Source: an uncultured Coriobacteriaceae bacterium (GTDB lineage: Bacteria; Actinomycetota; Coriobacteriia; Coriobacteriales; Eggerthellaceae). From it: DNA of 53,172 bases. Positions 8,138 to 15,172 of this stretch are shown here, piece after piece. The stretch's first letter is position 1, and each line of letters starts with the position of its first letter. The stretch covers positions 1 to 53,172 of the forward strand of contig CACZAR010000002.1 of NCBI GenBank assembly GCA_902779135.1, in the 5' to 3' direction. A model generated the notes under the pieces. The model was given only the letters and a program-made list of their open reading frames with translations, ran no database searches and was not told where the DNA came from. Both the position numbers and the translations under genes were made by a program.

Positions 8138-9691
8138 CTAAGCGTCCACCTTCTTGCCGATGGTGTTGCGCAGCACGATGAGCGTGCCGATGACCAGCAC
8201 CAGGCCGATGCCGAGGCAGATGAATGCATTCTGCACGAAGCCGGCGATGACGAAGCAGACGAACGAGATAGCGGCTACGGTGAGCGCGTAAGGAATCTGC
8301 GTCGAGACATGCTCGATGTGATTCACGTTGGCGCCTGCGGAAGCCATGACGGTCGTGTCGGAGATCGGTGAGATGTGGTCGCCGCAGACGGCGCCAGCCA
8401 AGCAGGCCGAGATGCCGATGGTCATGAGCGTCGATGTGGGATCGAACACAGCCACGACGATCGGGATGAGGATGCCGAACGTGCCCCAGCTGGTGCCGGT
8501 TGCGAAGGCAAGGCCGAGCGCCACCAGGAAGATGATGGCGGGCAGCATCATGTAGAGGCCTTCGGCCGAGCCGGCGAGCGCGTCATGCACGAAGACGTCG
8601 GCGCCAAGAGCGGAGGTCGCGAGCTTCAGCGTCAGGGCGAAGGTCAGGATCAGCATGGCCGGAACCATGGCCTTGAAGCCGGTGACGAAGCACTCGGTGG
8701 CTTCCTTGAAAGAGACGACGCGGCGGATGAGCAGGTAGATGAACGTGAGGACCAGCGCGATGATCGAACCCCACGGCAAGCCGACGGAGGCGTCGGTGTT
8801 GCCGAACGCGGCGGACAGGTCGCCGACGCATTCAGACTCGGGATCCCAGAAGCCGCCCACGTAGAGCATGCCGACGACGCAGCAAACGATGAGCAGGATA
8901 ATGGGGAGCAGCAGGTCGAGCAGCGAGGCGTTGGGCTTCTCGACGGGGTCTTCGTTGCCCAGCGAGCCCAGATCGCCCGTGCGGTACGCTTCAATCTCGG
9001 CTTTGGCCATCGGACCGTAATCGAAGCCCATGACGCAAAGGATGATGAGGAACGCGATGGTCAGCAGCGAGTAGAAGTTGAACGGGATGGCCTGGATGAA
9101 CAGCTGGATGCCCGAGACGCCTTCGAGGCCGTCGGCGGTCGACGAAACGGCTGCTGCCCACGAGGAGATCGGCGCAATCATGCAAATCGGGGCTGCGGTG
9201 GCATCGATGATATAGGAAAGCTTGGCACGCGAGATCTTCTCGGCGTCGGTGACCGGACGCATGACTGCGCCGACGGTCAGGCAGTTGAAGTAGTCGTCGA
9301 TGAAGATGAGAACGCCCAGGAAGAACGTTGCGAGCTGCGCGCCCACGCGCGATTTGATGTGCTTGGAGGCCCAACGGCCGAATGCCGCCGAACCGCCGGC
9401 GACATTCACCAGCGCAACCATGATGCCCAGCATGACCAGGAATATGAAGATGCCGGCGTTCCAGGGGTCTGATATGGCGTTGATGAAGCCAACCCCCATG
9501 GCGTCTTCACCCTCGCCGATTTCGCCCAGGATCATGTAGTTGATCGTGTCGACGGGATTGAATTGGGCTAGCAGCAGCGCGCCGACCAAAATGCCGACGA
9601 ACAGCGAGCTGTACGTTTCCTTCGTGATGAGCGCGAGCACGATTGCCACAATCGGCGGGACGAGCGCCCAGAAGGTCCCTACGAATTCCAT
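8138..9691 (-). CDS. NhaC-family antiporter, probable lysine transporter
   Basis: A 517-residue membrane protein with about 11-12 helices and NhaC-family features: LGVLIFIDDYFNCLTVG, SRAKLSYIIDATAAPICMIAPISSW, FATGTSWGTFGILIPI and VCGDHISPISDTTVMASAG. NhaC relatives are usually annotated as Na+/H+ antiporters. Here a lysine riboswitch lies directly upstream, and NhaC-family genes under lysine riboswitches are known as candidate lysine carriers (LysW), so lysine uptake is the more likely role. The ATG at 9691 is preceded on the minus strand by AGAGAGGACA; the upstream in-frame ATG would fall inside the riboswitch expression platform. Confidence 0.88.
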   Translation of the reverse strand: MEFVGTFWALVPPIVAIVLALITKETYSSLFVGILVGALLLAQFNPVDTINYMILGEIGEGEDAMGVGFINAISDPWNAGIFIFLVMLGIMVALVNVAGGSAAFGRWASKHIKSRVGAQLATFFLGVLIFIDDYFNCLTVGAVMRPVTDAEKISRAKLSYIIDATAAPICMIAPISSWAAAVSSTADGLEGVSGIQLFIQAIPFNFYSLLTIAFLIILCVMGFDYGPMAKAEIEAYRTGDLGSLGNEDPVEKPNASLLDLLLPIILLIVCCVVGMLYVGGFWDPESECVGDLSAAFGNTDASVGLPWGSIIALVLTFIYLLIRRVVSFKEATECFVTGFKAMVPAMLILTFALTLKLATSALGADVFVHDALAGSAEGLYMMLPAIIFLVALGLAFATGTSWGTFGILIPIVVAVFDPTSTLMTIGISACLAGAVCGDHISPISDTTVMASAGANVNHIEHVSTQIPYALTVAAISFVCFVIAGFVQNAFICLGIGLVLVIGTLIVLRNTIGKKVDA

Positions 9692-9714
9692 GTGTCCTCT
9701 CTTCCTCGTAATGG

Positions 9715-9742
9715 AACAGGCCATGATCTCTCATGGCCTGTT
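9715..9742 (-). terminator. Riboswitch expression platform hairpin
   Basis: A perfect 12-bp stem (AACAGGCCATGA with TCATGGCCTGTT, loop of 4) lies between the lysine aptamer and the transporter RBS. Its 5' arm GGCCATGA can instead pair with TCATGGCC at the 3' end of aptamer helix P1, which is the expected antiterminator switch. The trailing sequence is not U-rich, so the control could be termination or blocking of translation. Confidence 0.75.
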
Positions 9743-9772
9743 GAATCTCGGAACATCCCGGAGTTCGCGTTG

Positions 9773-9963
9773 GCCATGATAGCTCTCCACGTCAGCGGCA
9801 GTGCGCAAGATGTTTTCCAGCGCCCCAGATACGCCGCCTGCGGAAACTGGCGACGCTCTTCGGCGGCATTCCCTTTTACCCCTGCGCCTTTCCGGGCGTA
9901 ATGACCACGGTTTTCGGGTGGTCATGCGGGGGTTACTGATGAAGGCCGCGCCTCTATCATGCC
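9773..9963 (-). promoter_or_regulatory. Lysine riboswitch
   Basis: Read on the minus strand the region has the conserved blocks of the lysine (L-box) aptamer in order: GAGGCGCGGCCTTCATCAGT at the 5' side, GGAAAGGCGC, then GGGAATGCCGCCGAAGAG, and near the 3' side ACGTGGAGAGCTATC. P1 can form from CATGATAG (5') and CTATCATG (3'). The length of about 190 nt fits the class. Lysine binding would stabilise P1, free the downstream hairpin and switch the transporter off. Confidence 0.9.
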
Positions 9964-9983
9964 TGTTGTCAAACAATTACGAA

Positions 9984-9989
9984 ATTATA
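9984..9989 (-). promoter_or_regulatory. Probable -10 element for the lysine riboswitch transcript
   Basis: TATAAT on the minus strand, about 20 nt before helix P1 of the riboswitch. No convincing -35 is seen. The rest of 9990-10129 shows no gene or structure. Confidence 0.4.
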
Positions 9990-10129
9990 TACGAGCGAAA
10001 GGCCCAACGGTGCATGAAGCGGGAATGTTTCTACGATTTCATTTCCTGTAAAAGCGCGAAAAAGGCACGAATGTGAAGCTATTCAGACATTTTTAAAATA
10101 CCATCCCCCAAATTGTTCTACGAAAAGCA

Positions 10130-10157
10130 TTAACAGGAAGTGAAAACTTGTTACAAT
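10130..10157 (+). promoter_or_regulatory. Probable promoter of the Rrf2 gene
   Basis: TTAACA (10130-10135) and TACAAT (10152-10157) are separated by 16 bp. This would give a leader of about 205 nt containing the two hairpins at 10260-10329. Confidence 0.5.
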
Positions 10158-10259
10158 AGTTGCCGTTGAAGTCCATAAATTGACCCATGTACTTCGTTTC
10201 TAGCGCTATTAGCAAAGAAAGCGAAAAAGGTTCAATTAGCAAGATAGAAACAAGAAAAT

Positions 10260-10329
10260 GAATGGCCGAAATCGGTCATTCTTTTCAATTCACCGTTTCG
10301 GTTGAAAAACAAGCCGAAACGGTGAATTG
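10260..10329 (+). promoter_or_regulatory. Two tandem inverted repeats in the Rrf2 leader
   Basis: The first (GAATGGCCGA with TCGGTCATTC, loop AA) has one wobble pair and is followed by TTTT, like a small terminator. The second, at 10286-10329, is a perfect 16-bp inverted repeat (CAATTCACCGTTTCGG with CCGAAACGGTGAATTG) with a 12-nt spacer. It ends 42 nt before the Rrf2 start. It may be an operator for autoregulation or an RNA structure. Confidence 0.6.
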
Positions 10330-10371
10330 CGATGTGGAACTGCAGTTTGGTTCGGAAAGAAGGCGTGTTAA

Positions 10372-10842
10372 ATGAAGTTGAAGGCATCCGTCGATTATGG
10401 CGTTCGCGCAATTCTGTATCTTGCAATCAAGGGCGATACGTGTTCGTCGCGCGAAATTTCCGAAGAGATGGCTGTGCCTCGCGATTACCTCATCCAGCTT
10501 GCTCTGCGTCTGCGCAATGCCGGCCTCATCAAGGCACGCCCGGGCAAGAACGGCGGCTATGTACTTGCCCGCCCGGCATCCGAAATCAAAATCGGCGACA
10601 TTCTCGATGCGTTTGACAGCGACTTGAAGCATGTCCGCGTGCCCATGAAATCCAGTCGCAGCGCCAGCGATTCCGCAAACACCGTGCGCTTTCTGCATGG
10701 TGCAGTCGTCGAGAGCCTCGAGAGCTACTTGAATGCCATTTCGCTGCAAGACCTCGTTGGCATCTCCGAAAACAACGAAGATTCAAGCGAATTGATTGCT
10801 CGTGCACTTGAAGGTGAAGTCAAGCGCCTTCGTGCAAAGTAG
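10372..10842 (+). CDS. Rrf2-family transcriptional regulator
   Basis: A 156-residue protein with the Rrf2 winged helix: MKLKASVDYGVRAILYLA at the start, a helix-turn-helix around residues 25-50 (SSREISEEMAVPRDYLIQLALRL) and the wing motif RPGKNGGYVLARP. The second half lacks the three-cysteine cluster of IscR and NsrR; the only cysteine is in the HTH region. It is therefore probably not an Fe-S sensor of that kind, and its ligand is unknown. It is transcribed divergently from the lysine transporter with a long structured leader. A tRNA gene with its own promoter follows. Confidence 0.88.
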   Translation: MKLKASVDYGVRAILYLAIKGDTCSSREISEEMAVPRDYLIQLALRLRNAGLIKARPGKNGGYVLARPASEIKIGDILDAFDSDLKHVRVPMKSSRSASDSANTVRFLHGAVVESLESYLNAISLQDLVGISENNEDSSELIARALEGEVKRLRAK

Positions 10843-10843
10843 C

Positions 10844-10872
10844 TTGCAGAATGTGAGTGATTCAAGTATTAT
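10844..10872 (+). promoter_or_regulatory. Promoter of tRNA-Ser(GCT)
   Basis: TTGCAG and TATTAT separated by 17 bp, ending 14 bp before the tRNA. Confidence 0.65.
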
Positions 10873-10886
10873 TCACCCTTACATAA

Positions 10887-10977
10887 GGAGGAGTGACCGA
10901 GAGGCCGAAGGTGCTCGCCTGCTAAGTGAGTAACGGCCACAAGCCGTTCTAGGGTTCGAATCCCTACTCCTCCGCCA
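10887..10977 (+). tRNA. tRNA-Ser (anticodon GCT)
   Basis: A 91-nt class II tRNA including encoded CCA. The acceptor arm GGAGGAG pairs with CTCCTCC, the anticodon loop is CTGCTAA, the variable arm is long, and the T-loop has GGTTCGAATCC. A terminator follows directly. Confidence 0.95.
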
Positions 10978-10986
10978 GCAGTGACG

Positions 10987-11008
10987 GCCCCCGGAAACGG
11001 GGGCTTTT
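10987..11008 (+). terminator. Terminator after tRNA-Ser(GCT)
   Basis: Stem GCCCCCG / CGGGGGC with a GAAA tetraloop and TTTT. Confidence 0.9.
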
Positions 11009-11029
11009 CATATTGTAAGGAGGGGTTTC

Positions 11030-11884
11030 ATGGAGAGCATCGCGTACTACGATGGAAAGATTGGGTCACCCGATGAGCTAACGGTGCCGTTCAACGATCG
11101 TTCGCATTTCTTCGGTGATGGCATCTACGAAGCCTCGATTGGCGCAAATGGGAAGGTTTTCGCTATCGAGGACCACCTCGATCGCTTCTTCACCAGTGCT
11201 GCGTTGTTCGACATCCATATCCCTCTTTCGAAAGACGACCTCAACAAGTTGCTCCACGAGCTGCTCGCCAAGGTCGACAACCAATCAAGTTTCGTGTATT
11301 GGCAGGTCACACGTGGTGTAGCACCGCGCGAGCACACGTATGACGACAAAGCGCCCGGAAAACTCTGGGTCATGATTCGCCCCGAGTCGCTTCGCGATCC
11401 GAAGGTGCCGATGAAGCTCATCACGCTTGAGGATCGCCGATTCGGCTATGGCAACATCAAGACGCTCAACCTCATGCCAGCCGTCAAGTATTCGCAGGAG
11501 GCGCGTCATGCCGGTGTCGACGAAGCAGTGTTGCATCGCAACGGCGTTGTGACCGAATGTGCGCATTCGAACGTTCACATCCTCAAAGACGGCATCTTGT
11601 ACACGCATCCTAACGACGAGTACATCCTGCGTGGTATCGCGAAGACGCGGCTCATCCAAATCTGCTACCACGAGAGCGTTCCCGTCATTGAGCGTGCGTT
11701 CACGGTTGACGAACTCATGGCGGCGGATGAGGTCATCGTCACCTCTTCGGGCGACTTGCTCATCTTCGCTGATGAGGTCGACGGCGTGCCGGTCGGTGGC
11801 AAGGATCCGGATACGCTCGGGCGCCTGCGCCGCGCTGTGTACCGCGATTTTATTGACTACACGGGTGCCACGCAGCTGTTCTAA
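11030..11884 (+). CDS. dat: D-amino-acid aminotransferase (PLP class IV)
   Basis: A 284-residue fold-type IV PLP enzyme of the branched-chain / D-amino-acid aminotransferase family. Such enzymes make D-glutamate or D-alanine from 2-oxo acids for peptidoglycan. Seen are the family opening YYDGKIG, the NDRSHFFGDGIYE segment, the PLP-binding lysine in NIKTLNLMPAVK (Lys144), and EAVLHRNGVVTECAHSNVHI and YILRGIAKTR in the cofactor-phosphate region. The sequence looks closer to D-amino-acid transaminase than to IlvE or aminodeoxychorismate lyase, but specificity is an inference. AAGGAGGGG precedes the ATG at 11030. The next gene is convergent. Confidence 0.85.
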   Translation: MESIAYYDGKIGSPDELTVPFNDRSHFFGDGIYEASIGANGKVFAIEDHLDRFFTSAALFDIHIPLSKDDLNKLLHELLAKVDNQSSFVYWQVTRGVAPREHTYDDKAPGKLWVMIRPESLRDPKVPMKLITLEDRRFGYGNIKTLNLMPAVKYSQEARHAGVDEAVLHRNGVVTECAHSNVHILKDGILYTHPNDEYILRGIAKTRLIQICYHESVPVIERAFTVDELMAADEVIVTSSGDLLIFADEVDGVPVGGKDPDTLGRLRRAVYRDFIDYTGATQLF

Positions 11885-11932
11885 GCTTTTCTAAACATGC
11901 GGTTCGTTTGTTTCCAGCTCAGAGACGGCTGG

Positions 11933-12493
11933 CTAGTTTGACTGCGGCCAAGGAATCAGTTTTCCGCCCTTGACCATGAACGCCTCTTCGGCAAGTTCTG
12001 CAAGGGGGTCGTCGTTGTGCGAGTCGGAGTAGAACCGCTCGATGTTCTCATCGGGGAACAGCTCACGGAAGCGCGAAATCTTTTCGGCATTCGAACAATT
12101 CGGGCCAAGCGTACGACCTGTATGCGGGTCGACATGCGAAGCGATGAGCGAAAGCCCCCGCTTGGCGCAGACGTCGCGCAGCAAAAACTCAGGAGACGCC
12201 GAGATGACCAAATCTCCAGGTTGGGGAGTGCATGGTCCGGTGATGCGATGCTCGTGCATCTGCCAGAAGCGCTCGACTTCCGTCTCGATGTCGGGCACGA
12301 GCGGGAGGAAACGGTACAACGCACCTTTGAACTGCGTTTTATCGATGGCATGCAATCCCAGGCATGCCACTGCGGCGATGCCGGTGCGGGGCAACGTGCG
12401 GATGATGCGCGGGTGACGCTTGACGCACCATTTCAGGAAATCCGCCGTCGAATCTCCCCAGTAAAGCGTTCCGTCGAAGTCGTAGACATCCAT
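11933..12493 (-). CDS. HAD-family phosphatase (HAD-IB type)
   Basis: A 186-residue haloacid dehalogenase-like hydrolase. Motif I is DFDGTLYWGDST with Asp as nucleophile and acid/base, motif II is ISASPEF, and motif IV is SDSHNDDPL. The spacing matches the PSP/SerB-like subfamily that acts on small phosphate esters; the substrate is unknown. No RBS precedes the ATG at 12493. A minus-strand TATACT at 12501-12506 sits so close that the mRNA is probably leaderless. An upstream GTG (12499) would add two residues. Confidence 0.85.
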   Translation of the reverse strand: MDVYDFDGTLYWGDSTADFLKWCVKRHPRIIRTLPRTGIAAVACLGLHAIDKTQFKGALYRFLPLVPDIETEVERFWQMHEHRITGPCTPQPGDLVISASPEFLLRDVCAKRGLSLIASHVDPHTGRTLGPNCSNAEKISRFRELFPDENIERFYSDSHNDDPLAELAEEAFMVKGGKLIPWPQSN

Positions 12494-12632
12494 GTGCACA
12501 AGTATAGCGAATCGGGCAAAAGAGCGAGCAATGGGATGAAAGCGGCCTCGTTTGAGCAGATGAAGCGGGATTTGCCAAACCTCGAAATAGGCAATACCGA
12601 CGATTTGTATGTTTCAATACCAATAATTGTCC

Positions 12633-12660
12633 TTGCATATATGAATCGGTGTGGTAAAGT
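12633..12660 (+). promoter_or_regulatory. Promoter of the symporter leader
   Basis: TTGCAT, a 16-bp spacer and TAAAGT. Transcription would start near 12667, almost at the leader-peptide ATG. Confidence 0.55.
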
Positions 12661-12667
12661 ACGCGCT

Positions 12668-12772
12668 ATGCAAGTGTTGAAGGGACATATCGAATCCGCA
12701 TGGGTGCAGCAGCCGCCCATGTCCCGACGTAACGACGCCTTTACCTCCATCTATTATTATCGATATCTCTAG
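12668..12772 (+). CDS. Tyrosine-rich leader peptide of the symporter gene (putative)
   Basis: A 34-codon ORF whose C-terminus reads FTSIYYYRYL, with four tyrosine codons among the last six sense codons. The stop codon overlaps the 5' arm of the intrinsic terminator at 12771-12798. A run of one amino acid just before a terminator upstream of a transporter is the layout of an amino-acid attenuator. The start may be the ATG at 12668 (leaderless from the promoter at 12633) or the in-frame ATG at 12719, which gives a 17-residue peptide; neither has a good RBS. Upstream the same frame merges into the antisense of the HAD gene and is not coding. Confidence 0.6.
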   Translation: MQVLKGHIESAWVQQPPMSRRNDAFTSIYYYRYL

Positions 12773-12798
12773 CACACGGATTTCACCGGTGCTTTTTT
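12771..12798 (+). terminator. Attenuator terminator before the symporter
   Basis: Stem AGCAC(A)CGG / CCGGTGCT with a single bulged A, then six T. It lies about 95 nt upstream of the symporter start and directly after the tyrosine codons. Confidence 0.7.
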
Positions 12799-12894
12799 AT
12801 TGCTCCGTGATGGAAGCCGTGTGCGAACGCGTATTGGCGCTTTGCGCTCTTTTGTCCCCCCTGGCCTTAACGGTCGAAACTGATAGGAAGAACA

Positions 12895-14544
12895 ATGCTT
12901 TGGAAAATACTCGTCTTGATTCTGTTTGTGGGCATCGCGATCGGTGTCGGCATATACGCTCGACGTTCGACCACGAGCGTCGATGGATTCGTTCTCGGCG
13001 GCCGTAACGTCGGTCCCTGGCTTTCGGCGTTTGCGTACGGCACGAGCTACTTCTCGGCTGTAATCTTCGTCGGTTACGCTGGTCAGTTTGGTTACAAGTA
13101 CGGTTTGTCAGCCACATGGGCGGGCATCGGCAACGCAATCATCGGCTCGCTTCTGGCTTGGTGGGTGCTCGGCCCCCGCGCTCGTGAGATGACGCATCGC
13201 CTGAAGGCGACGACCATGCCCGAGTTCTTCGGCAAGCGTTACAACTCGAAGGCTCTGCGCATCGCCGCTGCGGCCATCATCTTCATCTTCCTCATCCCGT
13301 ACACGGCATCGGTTTACAACGGCTTGTCGCGCCTGATCGTCATCGCATTCGGCATCAACGTGCCGTACGAGTACTGCATCATCTTCATGGCGCTCGTCAC
13401 GTGCATTTACGTAGTACTAGGCGGTTACATGGCCACCGTTATGAACGACTTCATCCAAGGGTGTGTCATGCTCATCGGCATCGTCGCTGTCATCTGGGCG
13501 GTGCTCAACGGGTACGGCGGATTCTCCGAAGCGGTTATTTCGCTGTCGCAGATTCAGGCGCCGGATACGGCGATGCAAGGTGCCTACACGAGTTTCTTCG
13601 GGCCTGACCTGTTCAACTTGATTGGCGTCGTAGTGCTCACGTCGCTTGGTACATGGGGCTTGCCGCAGATGGTCCAGAAGTTCTACGCCATCAAGAGCGG
13701 TCCGGCTGTCAAGCAGGGTGCCATCATCTCGACGGTGTTCGCGTTTGTCATCGCTGCTGGTAGCTACTTCCTGGGTGGTTTCGGCCGCTTGGCCATCGAC
13801 AACCCGGCTGCAGCTCAGTTCATCGAGTACAACCCGAAGACTGGCGCCATCATTTACGACTCGATCATGCCCGCGCTCGTTTCGAACATTCCTGACATCC
13901 TGCTCGGCGTGTTGGTGGTCATGGTTCTCTCTGCTTCGATGTCGACGCTGTCGTCGCTCGTGCTGACGTCGTCCTCGACGCTCACGCTCGACCTGATCAA
14001 GGGCAATGTCGTGAAGGACATGAGCGAGCGCAAGCAGGTGTCCTGGATGCGCGTTTTGCTCGTGGTGTTCATCGCCCTGTCGGCTGCCATTGCTATCATC
14101 CAGGTGCAAGGTTCGCTGCCGTTCATCGCTCAGCTCATGGGCATCTCGTGGGGCGCTTTGGCTGGCGCGTTCCTCGGCCCGTTCCTGTGGGGTCTGTACT
14201 CCGGCAAGGTGTCGAAGGCTGCGGTGTGGGTAAGCTTCATCGTGGGCGTCGGCCTGACGACGGGCAACATGATTTCCGGTTTTGTGGGCACGCCTTGGAT
14301 CGCCTCTCCGATTAACGCTGGTGCTCTGGCGATGATTCTGTCGATCGTAATCGTGCCGGTTGTGAGCCTGTTCACGCCGAGCGTGCCGTTCGAGATCAAC
14401 CCGCCGTCGCCGAAGGGTGCTGGCGATCTGGCGTTCGAAGCTGCAACTGCCGGCCAAGAGATTTCGGCGGAGACAAAGGGCAGGGGCATCGAGGGTGCTG
14501 CTGCAGACGATATCGCCATCCCGCCTTCCAAGAAGCGCCGTTAG
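12895..14544 (+). CDS. Sodium:solute symporter (SSF family), probable aromatic amino-acid uptake
   Basis: A 549-residue membrane protein with about 13 helices of the SSF/SLC5 family. It has the N-terminal FVLGGRNVGPWLSAFAYGTSYFSAVIF region, the basic loop GPRAREMTHRLKATTMPEFFGKRYN, the GTWGLPQMVQKFYAIKS segment typical of proline/pantothenate-type members, and LSASMSTLSSLVLTSSSTLTLD in the sodium-site helix. The last ~60 residues are a hydrophilic tail. The family does not reveal the substrate; tyrosine or another aromatic amino acid is inferred from the leader peptide. An AGGAAG lies before the ATG. Confidence 0.88.
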   Translation: MLWKILVLILFVGIAIGVGIYARRSTTSVDGFVLGGRNVGPWLSAFAYGTSYFSAVIFVGYAGQFGYKYGLSATWAGIGNAIIGSLLAWWVLGPRAREMTHRLKATTMPEFFGKRYNSKALRIAAAAIIFIFLIPYTASVYNGLSRLIVIAFGINVPYEYCIIFMALVTCIYVVLGGYMATVMNDFIQGCVMLIGIVAVIWAVLNGYGGFSEAVISLSQIQAPDTAMQGAYTSFFGPDLFNLIGVVVLTSLGTWGLPQMVQKFYAIKSGPAVKQGAIISTVFAFVIAAGSYFLGGFGRLAIDNPAAAQFIEYNPKTGAIIYDSIMPALVSNIPDILLGVLVVMVLSASMSTLSSLVLTSSSTLTLDLIKGNVVKDMSERKQVSWMRVLLVVFIALSAAIAIIQVQGSLPFIAQLMGISWGALAGAFLGPFLWGLYSGKVSKAAVWVSFIVGVGLTTGNMISGFVGTPWIASPINAGALAMILSIVIVPVVSLFTPSVPFEINPPSPKGAGDLAFEAATAGQEISAETKGRGIEGAAADDIAIPPSKKRR

Positions 14545-14570
14545 TCGTCGTTAGTTCATAAGTTGCTCGA

Positions 14571-14606
14571 GGGGTCGGTTTCTTTTGAAGAAGCCGGCCC
14601 CTTTTG
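14571..14606 (+). terminator. Terminator after the symporter
   Basis: A 14-bp stem with two wobble pairs (GGGGTCGGTTTCTT with AAGAAGCCGGCCCC), followed by TTTT. Confidence 0.8.
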
Positions 14607-14645
14607 TCAAGCGTGAACATTCCGTGAGCCCGCACAAGTTAGTCG

Positions 14646-14674
14646 TTGACACGCATGTTTCGGAGTGGTTCAAT
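14646..14674 (+). promoter_or_regulatory. Promoter of tRNA-Arg(ACG)
   Basis: Consensus TTGACA, 17-bp spacer, weak -10 TTCAAT, ending 20 bp before the tRNA. Confidence 0.5.
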
Positions 14675-14693
14675 AAGCAAGCTGTTTTGAAGC

Positions 14694-14770
14694 GCGCCCT
14701 TACCTCAGCTGGATAGAGGACCTGACTACGAATCAGGGCGTCGTAGGTTCGAATCCTACAGGGCGCGCCA
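14694..14770 (+). tRNA. tRNA-Arg (anticodon ACG)
   Basis: 77 nt with encoded CCA. The acceptor GCGCCCT pairs with AGGGCGC, the anticodon loop is CTACGAA, and the T-arm has GGTTCGAATCC. The A at the wobble position is a substrate for TadA, encoded at 21121. Confidence 0.95.
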
Positions 14771-14783
14771 GCTTTTCAAATCG

Positions 14784-14806
14784 AGTCGCTTTCAGGCGGC
14801 TTTTTT
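14784..14806 (+). terminator. Terminator after tRNA-Arg(ACG)
   Basis: Short stem AGTCGC / GCGGCT with one wobble pair, followed by six T. Confidence 0.7.
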
Positions 14807-14911
14807 GTTTTCGAAAAGAGCAAAATATTTCAAATCGAACAAGACGGTTCAATCTACCATTGCGTATAACAATCGTGATTGTAGAGTCGGCTAGCTAGGC
14901 AAGGGGGGTGT

Positions 14912-15145
14912 ATGGACGATCGGGAGCTCGAAAACAGGTTGAGACAGTTGTTCAAGCAAGATCTATCTGCTGGGACCGAATCGTTCAGGGACGAATTGCT
15001 CGCCCGTTGTCTTGCCGTGCTTACTGATGAAGCCGCTGCTGAAAGATTTCACGAAGGCGTCGAGCTCGACGATTCTGTTCTGGATTTGCTTGCTGCTGCC
15101 GGTGATCTCACAGCGCTTGATGACAAGCGATTTCCTCAAAGTTAA
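14912..15145 (+). CDS. Small acidic protein of NHLM module A (candidate export substrate)
   Basis: A 77-residue protein that I cannot assign to a named family. It matches the small protein at 44890-45156: both have an ESFRxxLLAxxL stretch (residues 23-34 here) and, later, VELDDSVLDLLAAAGD (residues 50-65), where the other has VKLEDADLEMLAAAEG. An acidic helix ending in small residues is how leaders processed by C39 peptidases look, and a C39 transporter is encoded four genes downstream. If cleaved after AAG it would release a 13-residue peptide. It could equally be a regulator of the sigma factor. AAGGGGGG precedes the ATG. Confidence 0.7.
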   Translation: MDDRELENRLRQLFKQDLSAGTESFRDELLARCLAVLTDEAAAERFHEGVELDDSVLDLLAAAGDLTALDDKRFPQS

Positions 15146-15172
15146 ATAAAGCCAATTTGAGCGCATGTTCTG

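Noticed and set aside
8375-9472. A 365-codon plus-strand ORF opposite the NhaC-family gene
   Set aside because: It is rich in Asp, Glu, His and Arg, as expected for the antisense of a hydrophobic membrane protein; no RBS and no family resemblance.
9801-10076. A 91-codon plus-strand ORF in the region upstream of the lysine transporter
   Set aside because: Most of it is the complement of the lysine riboswitch and its promoter; there is no RBS or recognisable domain.
12017-12667. Long plus-strand ORF leading into the tyrosine-rich leader peptide
   Set aside because: Upstream of 12668 it is antisense to the HAD phosphatase gene; only the last 34 codons follow a promoter and fit a leader peptide.
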